From Magnetococcales bacterium WMHbin3 (GTDB lineage: Bacteria; Pseudomonadota; Magnetococcia; Magnetococcales; Magnetaquicoccaceae), in assembly GCA_002753185.1 (NCBI GenBank), contig PDZX01000002.1, positions 81,241-145,240 on the forward strand: a stretch of 64,000 bases of DNA, read 5' to 3'. Both the position numbers and the translations under genes were made by a program. This document shows, piece after piece, positions 34,471-42,448 of the stretch (positions within the stretch are counted from its first letter, which is position 1; every line of letters begins with the position of its first letter). Under the pieces are notes generated by a model. The model searched no databases and was not told the DNA's origin. It worked only from the letters and a program-made list of their open reading frames with translations.

Positions 34471-36228
34471 TCATGCATGGATATCGACGCAGGCGGCTTC
34501 TTCCCGCGCATTCCGGCCTGCCCGGTATTTGGCCAGCAATCCCATAGACAGTACGGAGATGATGGGACAGATGGAGGCCACCGCGAGGATGCCGAACCCT
34601 TCCACCACACCCACCGCCCCGCCGACCCCCAGGCCAATGGAGAGGACCAGGGGGACGGTGATCGGTCCGGTGGTGACGCCCGCGCTGTCCCAACCGATGT
34701 TGACGAACTCCTCCGTGGAAAAATGGGTCAGGACGAGCGCCAGCAGATAGGCGGGGATCAGCAGGTGGGCGAGGGCGAGATCGAAAATGATTTTCGCCAC
34801 GCCGATGGCCATGCCGAAGGCGACGCCCAGGGAGACGGAGCGGATGAGCGCTTGCTTTTTGAATACCCCTTGGGTGAGGTTTTCGACCGTCACCCCCAGG
34901 GCGTTCAGTGCCGGTTCGGCCAGGGTGGCGCCGAAGCCGAGCAGCCAGGAAAACAGCAGGACGATCATCAATCCCAACAGATAGAGGTAGAGTGGCGACT
35001 CCTCCATTGCCGGAATGTGGGTGAACGCACCAGGCAGCAATCCGCCGGTTTGGGCGCCGAGACTGGACAGTCCATGTGTCAAGCCAAGATTAAAAATGCA
35101 CATTCCTAATAATGTTAAAATAATTCCGTATGTAACTACGCCGGCGTTGGCGATCTTCTCGCGCAGCATCACCCGGAGCACGAGCATCAGGAAGGCCACC
35201 AGTGGCAGGATGGCGCGCATGCCCAGCACGATATCCGAACCGGGGGAAGTCTCATGCCAGGGCAGGTCGCCGACCGGAGTGGCGACCGGGTTGGCCGCCG
35301 CGAGAATGGTGGCCACCGGGACGGTTTCCCGGACATAAATCGCCAGGGCCATCACGCCGATCACCGGAAAAAGGGAGGCCAGGGTCACGATGCCGAAACC
35401 GGACAGTTTCGTGTTGCCCTTGCCGGCCGACGAGGCGATGCCGATCCCCAGCGCCAGCACCAGAGGGACCGTGACCGGTCCGGTGGTCACCCCTCCGCAA
35501 TCCCAGGCCAGGCCGAGAATCTTTTCCAGTTCCGGATCGTTCAGAGCATACAGGGTGACCAGCAGGGCCGGGATGACGGAGAGGTAGATCAGGGGTTTCA
35601 GGCTCCAGTCATACAGGAAGCGCAGCGTGCCGAGGACAGCGGCCAATCCCACTCCGCCACCCACCATTAGGACCAGGGCGCCGGACCAGTCGTTCAGCAG
35701 GGCGAAGAGGTAGGGCGCCTTTTCCACCGAGACGATTTGACCGGCGGTCTTCAAGGCCCCGATGGCGGGTTCCGCGAAGGTCACGCCCACCCCCAGCAGA
35801 AAGGCGATCATCAGCACGCTTGGCAACGAGCTTTTTTTGGGCAGGAGATTGCCGATGGTTTCTCCGAAAGGCATCAGGCCCTGCATCAGCCCTTCTATGA
35901 ACAACATTAGACCGATGATAACGCCAATCATTCCAAAAGTTATTGATAATGCCGGTTCGACAATGCGGTTCAATATAAAGATTTGAAACAGGGACATATA
36001 GATGGCCAGGGGCAGAACAGCCTTGACCTGTTCCAAAAAGCGATCCTTGGTATAATTTTTGAGGAGGCGGTAGATGTCCACTCCCTGCAGCCGGATCCGT
36101 TGCGCGACATAGGGAATGATCTTCCCCTGGGTATCGCGGGTGATGCCGGGCGCCAGTTTGTTGTAGCTGATGCTTTGTGCGACCAGGGTCGTATCGCGCA
36201 GGTACTGTCCGTAGCGGATGGATGGCAT
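34471..36228 (-). CDS. DUF1538 membrane protein with two tandem DUF1538 domains
   Basis: A 585-residue protein with about 14 hydrophobic segments. The DUF1538 signature appears twice: WDCGGVTTGPVTVPL near residue 241 and WDSAGVTTGPITVPL near 513. Each is preceded by the other family motif (VTFAEPAIGALKTAG near 150 and ATLAEPALNALGV near 435). This internal duplication suggests a pseudo-symmetric transporter. The first 60 residues are a soluble extension. The start at 36228 is the best in-frame ATG with a weak GAGAG site; the coding frame further upstream overlaps the DUF3124 gene. Two PII-like genes follow at once. Confidence 0.88.
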   Translation of the reverse strand: MPSIRYGQYLRDTTLVAQSISYNKLAPGITRDTQGKIIPYVAQRIRLQGVDIYRLLKNYTKDRFLEQVKAVLPLAIYMSLFQIFILNRIVEPALSITFGMIGVIIGLMLFIEGLMQGLMPFGETIGNLLPKKSSLPSVLMIAFLLGVGVTFAEPAIGALKTAGQIVSVEKAPYLFALLNDWSGALVLMVGGGVGLAAVLGTLRFLYDWSLKPLIYLSVIPALLVTLYALNDPELEKILGLAWDCGGVTTGPVTVPLVLALGIGIASSAGKGNTKLSGFGIVTLASLFPVIGVMALAIYVRETVPVATILAAANPVATPVGDLPWHETSPGSDIVLGMRAILPLVAFLMLVLRVMLREKIANAGVVTYGIILTLLGMCIFNLGLTHGLSSLGAQTGGLLPGAFTHIPAMEESPLYLYLLGLMIVLLFSWLLGFGATLAEPALNALGVTVENLTQGVFKKQALIRSVSLGVAFGMAIGVAKIIFDLALAHLLIPAYLLALVLTHFSTEEFVNIGWDSAGVTTGPITVPLVLSIGLGVGGAVGVVEGFGILAVASICPIISVLSMGLLAKYRAGRNAREEAACVDIHA

Positions 36229-36256
36229 GGTGTTGATGTCTCTCTCGTGGCGCGAT

Positions 36257-36766
36257 TCAGGGCTGTGATGCCGATTTTTCGGAATGGATGACCTGTCCGC
36301 GGCTGGTGAACGCCTGGGCCTGCGTCCCCCAGTGATAGACATGCACCGATTCCATGATTGGCGCGTTGATCGGTTGTTCGGCCTGCCAGGAGACGACAAA
36401 ACTGGCGCCGGCCCCTCCCTGGGCCTCCCGGTTTTCCACGAAGAACCCTTGCGAGGAGAGGCGCGTCAGGGCGCGCGGTTGTTCGAGGTAGTCGCGCAGC
36501 AGGCGGCCACTCGAATCGTGGTAGCGAACCGATGTGATGATCATGTCATGGCGCGGATCGGTATTGCGCACGCTCAGCATGACCGAGAGCAGGGCATTTT
36601 CCGGCTTGCCCCGGTCGTTGAGGTTGCCGTGCCATACCGAGGAGTAGACCGGCACGTAAACCGTCCCGCCCGTGGCACGGGGTGGCGGTTCCTGCGCGTG
36701 GGCGAAGGGCAGCCAGGTCAACATGGCGATGAGCAGCGGAGCGAATGAGCGAGCGGATGCGGGCAT
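36257..36766 (-). CDS. DUF3124-domain secreted protein
   Basis: A 169-residue protein with a signal peptide (SFAPLLIAMLTWLPFAHA, cleaved near residue 24) and a DUF3124 domain (about 35-155) recognisable by GTVYVPVYSSVWHG near 34, VMLSVRNTDPRHDMIITSV and a YLEQPRAL segment. Function of the family is unknown; it is periplasmic or exported. GGAGG lies seven bases before the ATG. It is the first gene of the long minus-strand operon, so its promoter, with degenerate direct repeats at about 36800-36850, probably drives the ion-transport genes downstream. Confidence 0.85.
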   Translation of the reverse strand: MPASARSFAPLLIAMLTWLPFAHAQEPPPRATGGTVYVPVYSSVWHGNLNDRGKPENALLSVMLSVRNTDPRHDMIITSVRYHDSSGRLLRDYLEQPRALTRLSSQGFFVENREAQGGAGASFVVSWQAEQPINAPIMESVHVYHWGTQAQAFTSRGQVIHSEKSASQP

Positions 36767-36796
36767 GGGGCACCTCCATGGCGCGGCAATATGGGT

Positions 36797-36848
36797 TGAG
36801 CCGTTAGGGTCAGCTTAACCCAGTTGCCTGACTTTTTCCTGACAGGTG
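36797..36848 (-). promoter_or_regulatory. Possible degenerate direct-repeat operator ahead of the DUF3124-to-kinase operon
   Basis: On the minus strand GTCAGG occurs twice 11 bases apart, followed by CAACTGGG and TTAAGCTGACC, words shared with the CNNM and ter boxes. Spacing to any -10 is not conserved, so this may be a divergent or different regulator site. Confidence 0.3.
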
Positions 36849-36864
36849 GGGAAGAAAAGGGGTC

Positions 36865-37026
36865 CTACCGTGATGGCATTATTTGCAGTAGGTCGCGAAA
36901 TGGTGGGGTGGTTTGGCCTGGGCCGGCGAGAAAATAGTCGGCCACGTCGGGATGCAGCGAAGCGTGCCGCCAGGCATCGTACCGGCGGTTCAGTTCGGCG
37001 ATGTCGAGTCGTCCCGCATCGAACAG
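36865..37026 (-). pseudogene. Detached C-terminal 53 codons of the HNH gene beyond an in-frame TAG
   Basis: Directly after the TAG at 37029-37027 the same frame continues for 53 codons to a second TAG at 36867-36865. The encoded text (LFDAGRLDIAELNRRYDAW, then DVADYFLAGPG and PPFRDLLQ) looks like ordinary protein and like the end of an HNH effector. One substitution would restore a 243-residue protein. Confidence 0.75.
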
Positions 37027-37596
37027 CTACATGGTGTCCTCGATCTCCTGTTTCAGTGCGTTCAGGCGGTCCTGGCGAGTCTGTTGCAGGGCATCCCGAT
37101 CCAGTGCGAGAATACGAATGGTATTCGCGGCTCTGGGATCCAGGGCATCGTGATCGGGGTTCCAAACCGGACACAGGCAACCGAAGTCGTCGATATAAAA
37201 AAATCGCCACGGGTCTTCCAGGGTTGGATCGATCAGGGGGGCGCCGGGTTCCGTGTCCGGTGGAAAACGGTCCCCCTTGGCGTGATTGCAAATGCCGCAT
37301 GACCAGAGAAAATTCTCCCAAGTCATGGCAAATTGGGGAAAAACCGCCTTGGGTCGGAAGTGTTCGATCTGGGAAGATTCGTTGCCGCTGCACCACATGC
37401 AGGTTTCTCCGCGACCACTCATGCGTCTCAATGCGGCAATCACGTTTTCCTGGAACCAGGATTGCTGCCTGACGGATGCGTAAACGGACGCCGCTTTTTG
37501 CGTGGGATTGTCAGTCGAGACTATTGAATCCGTTTTGTCTTGCAGTCTCTTCTTGATCGGCTCCGCAAGCGCGGGACGACGGCGCAGGCGGCGCAT
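37027..37596 (-). CDS. HNH endonuclease, PtuB-like (Septu-type), truncated by an in-frame TAG
   Basis: A 189-residue HNH nuclease with the metal-binding and catalytic pattern CMWC near residue 67, IEHFRPK near 78, and WENFLWSCGICNHAKGDRFP near 92-112. This is the layout of HNH effectors paired with AAA ATPases in Septu (PtuB) and retron systems. The ATG at 37596 shares a base with the ATPase stop (TGATG), so the genes are coupled. The catalytic domain is complete, but the gene ends in TAG where homologous-looking sequence continues, so the protein lacks its expected C-terminus. It may be inactive, or read through. Confidence 0.8.
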   Translation of the reverse strand: MRRLRRRPALAEPIKKRLQDKTDSIVSTDNPTQKAASVYASVRQQSWFQENVIAALRRMSGRGETCMWCSGNESSQIEHFRPKAVFPQFAMTWENFLWSCGICNHAKGDRFPPDTEPGAPLIDPTLEDPWRFFYIDDFGCLCPVWNPDHDALDPRAANTIRILALDRDALQQTRQDRLNALKQEIEDTM

Positions 37597-38828
37597 CACG
37601 GCACCATGTGGTCGGGCAACCGGTCGAAGGCCAGGGTCATCTGCTCGCGCAACCGGTGATGCTCCTCGGCCTCGGTCTCCGGGAGCTTGCCCAGGGCGCG
37701 GAGTTTGGCATCCAGGGTCTGCCAGCGGGCGATCTGCCGGTTGGCCCATCGGGATCGCACGCTTTGCAGCCCGAAGGCCACCCCCAGCAAGGTCTTTTCC
37801 GCCCGTCCCAAACGCAGCCGTTCGTATTCCATGCCGGTCAGCACGCGCGGATTGGGGTCCCGATCCCCCGGCGCGGGCAACACGATGATCCCGTTGGGAT
37901 CGGCGGCCTGGGCGACCAGCGGGCTGTGGGTGGCCACCATGAATTGCACTTTGGGAAAATGGCTCTTCAGCCATTCGGGGAGGTCGCGCTGCCAGGAGGG
38001 GTGCAGATGTGCCTCGATTTCGTCGATCAGCACCAACCCCGGACAATCGACGATCAGACGCCCTCCCTCCTCCACGAACAGTCCCTCCACCCCACGGGCC
38101 TGCGCCATGGCCTGAATCAGGTCGAGAACCAGGGAATAGACGATCTTGCAGCCGTCGCTCATGGCATCCATGGGGAGTTCCGGACCATCGCCATCCCGTA
38201 CCAGCACATGATCCACGGTAATCCGGGAAATTTTCATGTCATAGGGCAGCAAGCCATCGTTCAACAGGGTGATGACGGCCTCCAGAAGCTGCCTCGAAGG
38301 GGCATGGTTGCTCTCCAGAGTGCGAAAATAGTGTGTTTTCAGCCAGGTTTCGCCCTCGCTCAGGGCCGCATCCTCCCGGAAGAGGGTGACCAGGTTGCGC
38401 AGCATGCCTGCCGACTGGCTCAAGCGCAGGGATTCCGGGGAACCCCCTGACAGGCGGCGCATGGGTCCATAACCGGCGGCGAAGAGACCCTTCTGCCCAA
38501 AAGCGAGCATATCCCATTTTGCTTTCTGCAATGCGCTGTTTTTTAAAAACATCTTTACATGGGTCGTCTGGTCGGGCAGAACGAATTCGGCGTTGATTTC
38601 GCTTGCGGACTGGCCGTGACTGGTGAAATACCGGGTCTCCGCCAGGAAATTGATGATATGGGGTCCCAGGCAAGCCATGGCCATGCCTTGCAACAGGGTG
38701 GACTTGCCGGTGGTGTTGCCGCCGACGAAGACGTTCCAGCCGGCGAAGCTGCCGTCCGGCCTGGTAAAATCAAGGGTCAACTTCCCGAATTTCTTGATGT
38801 TGTTAAATGCGATTGATTTCAGATACAT
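37596..38828 (-). CDS. AAA/ABC-type ATPase, PtuA-like (Septu-type)
   Basis: A 410-residue ATPase: Walker A GGNTTGKST near residue 39, an ABC-like signature SDGCK near 240, Walker B with LVLIDEIEAHLHP near 285, and the H-loop VATHSPL near 318. It lacks a C-terminal TOPRIM nuclease, so it is not an OLD protein, and an HNH gene follows directly, which points to the PtuA/PtuB pair of Septu anti-phage defence. It starts 26 bases inside the end of rimO. The overlap with a housekeeping gene suggests either an old insertion or dependence on rimO transcription. Confidence 0.82.
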   Translation of the reverse strand: MYLKSIAFNNIKKFGKLTLDFTRPDGSFAGWNVFVGGNTTGKSTLLQGMAMACLGPHIINFLAETRYFTSHGQSASEINAEFVLPDQTTHVKMFLKNSALQKAKWDMLAFGQKGLFAAGYGPMRRLSGGSPESLRLSQSAGMLRNLVTLFREDAALSEGETWLKTHYFRTLESNHAPSRQLLEAVITLLNDGLLPYDMKISRITVDHVLVRDGDGPELPMDAMSDGCKIVYSLVLDLIQAMAQARGVEGLFVEEGGRLIVDCPGLVLIDEIEAHLHPSWQRDLPEWLKSHFPKVQFMVATHSPLVAQAADPNGIIVLPAPGDRDPNPRVLTGMEYERLRLGRAEKTLLGVAFGLQSVRSRWANRQIARWQTLDAKLRALGKLPETEAEEHHRLREQMTLAFDRLPDHMVP

Positions 38829-40158
38829 GCGCCGTCACCACCCTGCCATGCAAATCGTATTCTTCCGCCTTGGTGATCCTGACCGGAACCATGGAGCCGG
38901 GCCTGGGGATGTGGCCTTGCAAGTGGGTGAATCCATCGATCTCCAGGGCCTGGCCACGGGTGCGGCCACTCTTGTCGTCGTCCACCAGCACCGGGAGAGT
39001 CTTTCCCACCAGGGTGGCCAGCTTTTCCCGGCTGATCGTCTGCTGCAACGCCATGAGCCGGCCCCGACGCTCCTCGGCCACCTCGGAGGGGACCTTGTCG
39101 GGGAGTTGATGCGAGGCCGCCTCCGGTTCGTCGGAATAGGGGAATACCCCGACGTGATCGAAACGGACCCTGGCGACGAAGTCATGCAGAGACTGAAACT
39201 CCTCCTCGCTCTCACCAGGAAAACCGGTGATGAAGACCGCCCGCAAGGTCGCCTCCGGCATGCGGGAGCGGATGCGTTCCACCAGGTCGAGGAGATCTTG
39301 TTCCCGTTCGGCCCTCTGCATCCGTTTCAGCACCGCGTCATGGGCATGCTGCAAGGGGAGATCGAAATAGGGGAGCACCTTTTCCGAGGCGGCGATGTGA
39401 TCGAGCAGGGCGTCGGTGATCAGGGTGGGGTAGAGATACAACAGCCGGATCCAGCGGATTTTTTTGATAGTCGTCAGACGGGCCAGCAGGGTCGTCAGGT
39501 CCACGCGGGGGCGCAGGTCACGACCATAGAGCGTGGTGTCCTGGGAGACCACATGCAACTCCTTGACCCCCCCATCGGCCAGCGCCCTGGCCTCCCCGAC
39601 CACCTCGTCCAGGGGACGGGAACGGAACGGACCCCGCAGCTTGGGAATGATGCAAAACGAACATGGATTGCCACACCCCTCCGCGATTTTGAGATAAGCG
39701 GTGTGGGGCAGGGTGGTGATGATCCGCGGCGCCCGCTCCGACGCAGTGGAAAAATCCGCCTCCGGCATGACCGGGGAGGAGGCTTGCACCAGTTCCAGCA
39801 GACGGTCGTGGCCGGTGGTCCCCAGCAATACGTCGATGGCCGGTATCTCCTCCCGCAACCGCTCCCCGTAACGCTGCGCCAGACAGCCGGTCACCACCAG
39901 ACGCTTGCCGGGATAGGCCGCCTTGATGGCCGCCATCTCCTGAATCACCTCGCGGGACTCCGCCTCGGCGTCGGCCTTGAAGCCGCAAGTGTTCACCACC
40001 AGCAGATCGGCCTGCGCCGGATCGGTGGTGGGTTCGTATCCCCCCTCCAGAAAGCGGCCCAGCAGCCGTTCCGCGTCCACCACGTTCTTGGGGCATCCCA
40101 AGGAGAGCAGCCCCACCCGTAATCTTTTTTTCGCCAATGGCCTGACCTTGCCGCGCAA
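38803..40158 (-). CDS. rimO: RimO, ribosomal protein S12 methylthiotransferase
   Basis: A 451-residue radical-SAM methylthiotransferase. The N-terminal MTTase domain has cysteines in SLGCPKN, NTCGF and TGCLAQ; the radical-SAM domain carries the CGNPCSFCIIP cluster motif near 160; a C-terminal TRAM domain (about 380-445) follows. RimO adds a methylthio group to an Asp of S12. No ATG lies before the first cysteine motif; the TTG at 40158 has GGGAG seven bases upstream and lies four bases after the yajQ stop, so it is the best start. Sequence separates it from MiaB by the DVLLGTTGHD and YLKIAEGC segments. Confidence 0.93.
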   Translation of the reverse strand: MRGKVRPLAKKRLRVGLLSLGCPKNVVDAERLLGRFLEGGYEPTTDPAQADLLVVNTCGFKADAEAESREVIQEMAAIKAAYPGKRLVVTGCLAQRYGERLREEIPAIDVLLGTTGHDRLLELVQASSPVMPEADFSTASERAPRIITTLPHTAYLKIAEGCGNPCSFCIIPKLRGPFRSRPLDEVVGEARALADGGVKELHVVSQDTTLYGRDLRPRVDLTTLLARLTTIKKIRWIRLLYLYPTLITDALLDHIAASEKVLPYFDLPLQHAHDAVLKRMQRAEREQDLLDLVERIRSRMPEATLRAVFITGFPGESEEEFQSLHDFVARVRFDHVGVFPYSDEPEAASHQLPDKVPSEVAEERRGRLMALQQTISREKLATLVGKTLPVLVDDDKSGRTRGQALEIDGFTHLQGHIPRPGSMVPVRITKAEEYDLHGRVVTAHVSEINRI

Positions 40159-40162
40159 TCGC

Positions 40163-40648
40163 CTACTCCCGGAAGTTGATGAACTGCAACGGCAGGTCGT
40201 AACCCGCCTCCTTGATGTGGTTGATGGCCACCTGCAGGTCGTCCCGCTGCTTGCCAGTCACCCGCACCTGCTCCCCCTGAATCGCCGCCTGCACCTTCAG
40301 CTTGCTCGTCTTGATCCCGGCCACGATTTTTTTCGCCAAATCGGAGTTCACCCCCTGCCGCACCGTGATCTGCTGCCGCTTCGTCCCCCCGGAGGCGGTC
40401 TCCACCGTGCCGTACTCCAGCACCCTGATCTCCACCTTGCGCCGCGTCAGCTTCTCCCGCAGCACCTCCAGCACCTGGTTGAGCTTGTAGTCGTCGTCGG
40501 CGTGCACCTTGATCACCGCCTCGTCCCGCTCCACCTTGCACTTCGAGCCGCGAAAGTCGTAGCGGGTGCCGATTTCTTTGGTCACCTGGCCGAGGGCGTT
40601 GTCCACTTCCTGCATGTCCACTTCGGACACCACGTCAAAAGAAGGCAT
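40163..40648 (-). CDS. yajQ: YajQ-family nucleotide-binding protein
   Basis: A 161-residue protein starting MPSFDVVSEVDMQEVDNALGQ and ending PLQFINFRE, which matches the YajQ/DUF520 family end to end, including the RYDFRGSKCKV strand near 30. YajQ proteins bind nucleotides and, in some species, c-di-GMP. GGAG lies seven bases before the ATG. In a window with several c-di-GMP enzymes it could be an effector, but that link is inferred. Confidence 0.95.
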   Translation of the reverse strand: MPSFDVVSEVDMQEVDNALGQVTKEIGTRYDFRGSKCKVERDEAVIKVHADDDYKLNQVLEVLREKLTRRKVEIRVLEYGTVETASGGTKRQQITVRQGVNSDLAKKIVAGIKTSKLKVQAAIQGEQVRVTGKQRDDLQVAINHIKEAGYDLPLQFINFRE

Positions 40649-40657
40649 GGGTCTCTC

Positions 40658-41350
40658 CTATGGTTGATCGTTCATCTCTTTGTTTTCGATCACGTCCACC
40701 CCCTTGGGCACCACGAACCGGAACCGCTCCGCCGGAATCGCGGCATTGGGCCGCCAGTTGCTGAAGGTGAACAGCGAGCGGTGTTGCAGCGAATCCTCCA
40801 CGATGAAATCCCGGATTTCGTCCCGATCCGGCCACAGCGTGACCGAAATTCTTTTCACCGTGCCTTCCTTGAGCGGACGCAACTCCACCGCCGGCAGCTT
40901 CGGATCCGGTCCGGGTTTCACCTCCCAGGTGAAGGTCTCCTCCAGCCGCTTGCCGGAGGTGAGAAATCCCGCCGGGGTCTTTTCCAGACGGCCCGCTGGC
41001 GAGCGGGTCACCTGCTTGAGATCGGGTTCGTAGAACCACACCGTCTCGCCGTCCGCCAGGATCAGTTGTTCGTAGGGCGCGCTGTAATCCCAACGGAATC
41101 GCCCCGGACGAGCGGCGGAAAATTGACCGCGGCTTTCCCTGGGTTGATCCCCGGCGGCATCCGGCATGTGCTGGACAAAATCCGCTTGCAGGCTCTTCAG
41201 CTTGTCCAAAAAGGCTTGCAGGCGTTGCACTTCCGGCGGCATGGCGGGTGTTTCGGCGGCTTGCGCGGTCGTGGAGACGCTCACACCCCCCAGCCAGAGT
41301 CCCAATGCCAGGCCCAGAATCCTGTGGATCGATCGTGTTGATTTTGGCAT
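40658..41350 (-). CDS. lolA: LolA-family outer-membrane lipoprotein carrier protein
   Basis: A 230-residue periplasmic protein: a signal peptide (ILGLALGLWLGGVSV core, cleavage near residue 31) and the LolA beta-barrel with KLKSLQADFVQ near 50, PGRFRWDYSAPYEQLILADG near 85 and VWFYEPDLKQVT near 108. LolA carries lipoproteins across the periplasm. It is nine bases from yajQ, and rimO follows, so the three are probably one operon. Confidence 0.92.
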   Translation of the reverse strand: MPKSTRSIHRILGLALGLWLGGVSVSTTAQAAETPAMPPEVQRLQAFLDKLKSLQADFVQHMPDAAGDQPRESRGQFSAARPGRFRWDYSAPYEQLILADGETVWFYEPDLKQVTRSPAGRLEKTPAGFLTSGKRLEETFTWEVKPGPDPKLPAVELRPLKEGTVKRISVTLWPDRDEIRDFIVEDSLQHRSLFTFSNWRPNAAIPAERFRFVVPKGVDVIENKEMNDQP

Positions 41351-41424
41351 GAATTTCGCTTCGTTAATAGTGGTTTATCCCGGCATGGTTTCCGACGGCC
41401 GCAACCCTTGCCTCGACAGGGCAT

Positions 41425-41895
41425 ATGGACATGATCTCTCTTCCCGAACTCCCGCAGCGGGACGCGCAATCCGCGCTGGAACTGGCGAGCCGCCTTGCCG
41501 GTTCCGAATCCCGCCTGAATGAGGCGCCCCTCCCACCGGCTTGGGAAGAGGAATTGGCCGATGCGATTTTCCGGAGTCTCTCCTCGACCTTGCCCGTCGC
41601 CGTGGTAGCTTACTGGAATCCGCGTCTGCGCAAAAGTCATTTGGTGAGCAGCATGCCCGCGACCGAACCGGGCAATCCGCACCACCTGGTGGACGGCCTC
41701 ATCCATGGCGCGGTCCCGCGCGTGCGGCACTGGCGTCAGCAGGAGTGGTTCTTCCATCTGTGGATGGGCGCTCCCCTGGAAACCTGGGACCGCCTGCTGG
41801 TGGTGGAGTCCGAGGGTCGGCTCTCCGCCGCCGAGTTCAACACCCTGCTGCAACAGGAGGTGGGCAGGTTCACTCCGACGCGGGCGCGGGCGTGA
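41425..41895 (+). CDS. Unknown small protein (156 residues)
   Basis: A soluble-looking protein with no signal peptide. Notable features are a central VAVVAYWNPRLRKSHLVSS segment, two GLIHG/GAVPRVRHW stretches and a Trp-rich WRQQEWFFHLWMG block near 105-117. I do not recognise a family. An ATG at 41431 is better spaced from AGGG than the one at 41425. Its 3' end overlaps the convergent gene at 41870 by 26 bases. Codon use and high GC match the neighbours, so a genuine gene is likely. Confidence 0.6.
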   Translation: MDMISLPELPQRDAQSALELASRLAGSESRLNEAPLPPAWEEELADAIFRSLSSTLPVAVVAYWNPRLRKSHLVSSMPATEPGNPHHLVDGLIHGAVPRVRHWRQQEWFFHLWMGAPLETWDRLLVVESEGRLSAAEFNTLLQQEVGRFTPTRARA

Positions 41896-42403
41896 CCTCC
41901 CCGGCGCGGCGCAACAGCCGGCGCGCCAGTTGGAACGTTTCGGCCTGAAAGAATCCGTCCCGTTTGGCCAGCCGGACCCGTTCCACGAAACGGTCCATTT
42001 CCCCGGGCGCGGCGGCAACACTCGCCAGGGCGCCCCCGGCCAGTTGCCCGGCCTGGCTCAGCTCCACGCGCCAGGCGGGTGAGGCCGCATCGGGGTCGCG
42101 CCAGGCGCGTTGCGCGGGCGCGGGCTTGCGTCGTTGTCCGGTTTTGGCATAGAGTGCCAGGGCCTCTTCCTCCGTCTCCGGGATGGGGGGCGCCGTCTTG
42201 CCCAGCAGCCAGGCGCGGATCGCGCCCTTGCGGGAGATGGCCAGGCGAAAGGAAAACCGTGACCAGAGGCTCTCCCGCTCCGGCGGGCGCAGGGACCATC
42301 TCTCCCGCACGGCATCCGCCAGCGGTTCCGCGATCCGTCCCATGGCGCGGATCCAGCCGCGCGGGCCTTCGGTGGTTGCGGATTCCAGTTTGAGCATCGT
42401 CAT
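41870..42403 (-). CDS. Unknown protein (177 residues)
   Basis: A basic, Arg- and Ala-rich protein without signal peptide or membrane segments. It starts MTMLKLESATTEGPRGWI and contains FSFRLAISRKGAIRAWLLGK and a C-terminal RDGFFQAETFQLARRLLRRAG block. The family is not recognised. It is convergent with, and overlaps, the gene at 41425-41895, and divergent from the metallo-hydrolase operon at 42449. Its start lacks a strong ribosome site. Confidence 0.55.
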   Translation of the reverse strand: MTMLKLESATTEGPRGWIRAMGRIAEPLADAVRERWSLRPPERESLWSRFSFRLAISRKGAIRAWLLGKTAPPIPETEEEALALYAKTGQRRKPAPAQRAWRDPDAASPAWRVELSQAGQLAGGALASVAAAPGEMDRFVERVRLAKRDGFFQAETFQLARRLLRRAGEVTPAPASE

Positions 42404-42448
42404 TCGGCGCTCGTTGGCCCTCCAAAAAGGAGTTGTGCGTTTTTCGAT

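Noticed and set aside
36815..37396. A 193-codon minus-strand frame overlapping the HNH gene
   Set aside because: The HNH frame, including its continuation past the TAG, has recognisable protein motifs; this one is Arg/Pro/Ser-rich shadow.
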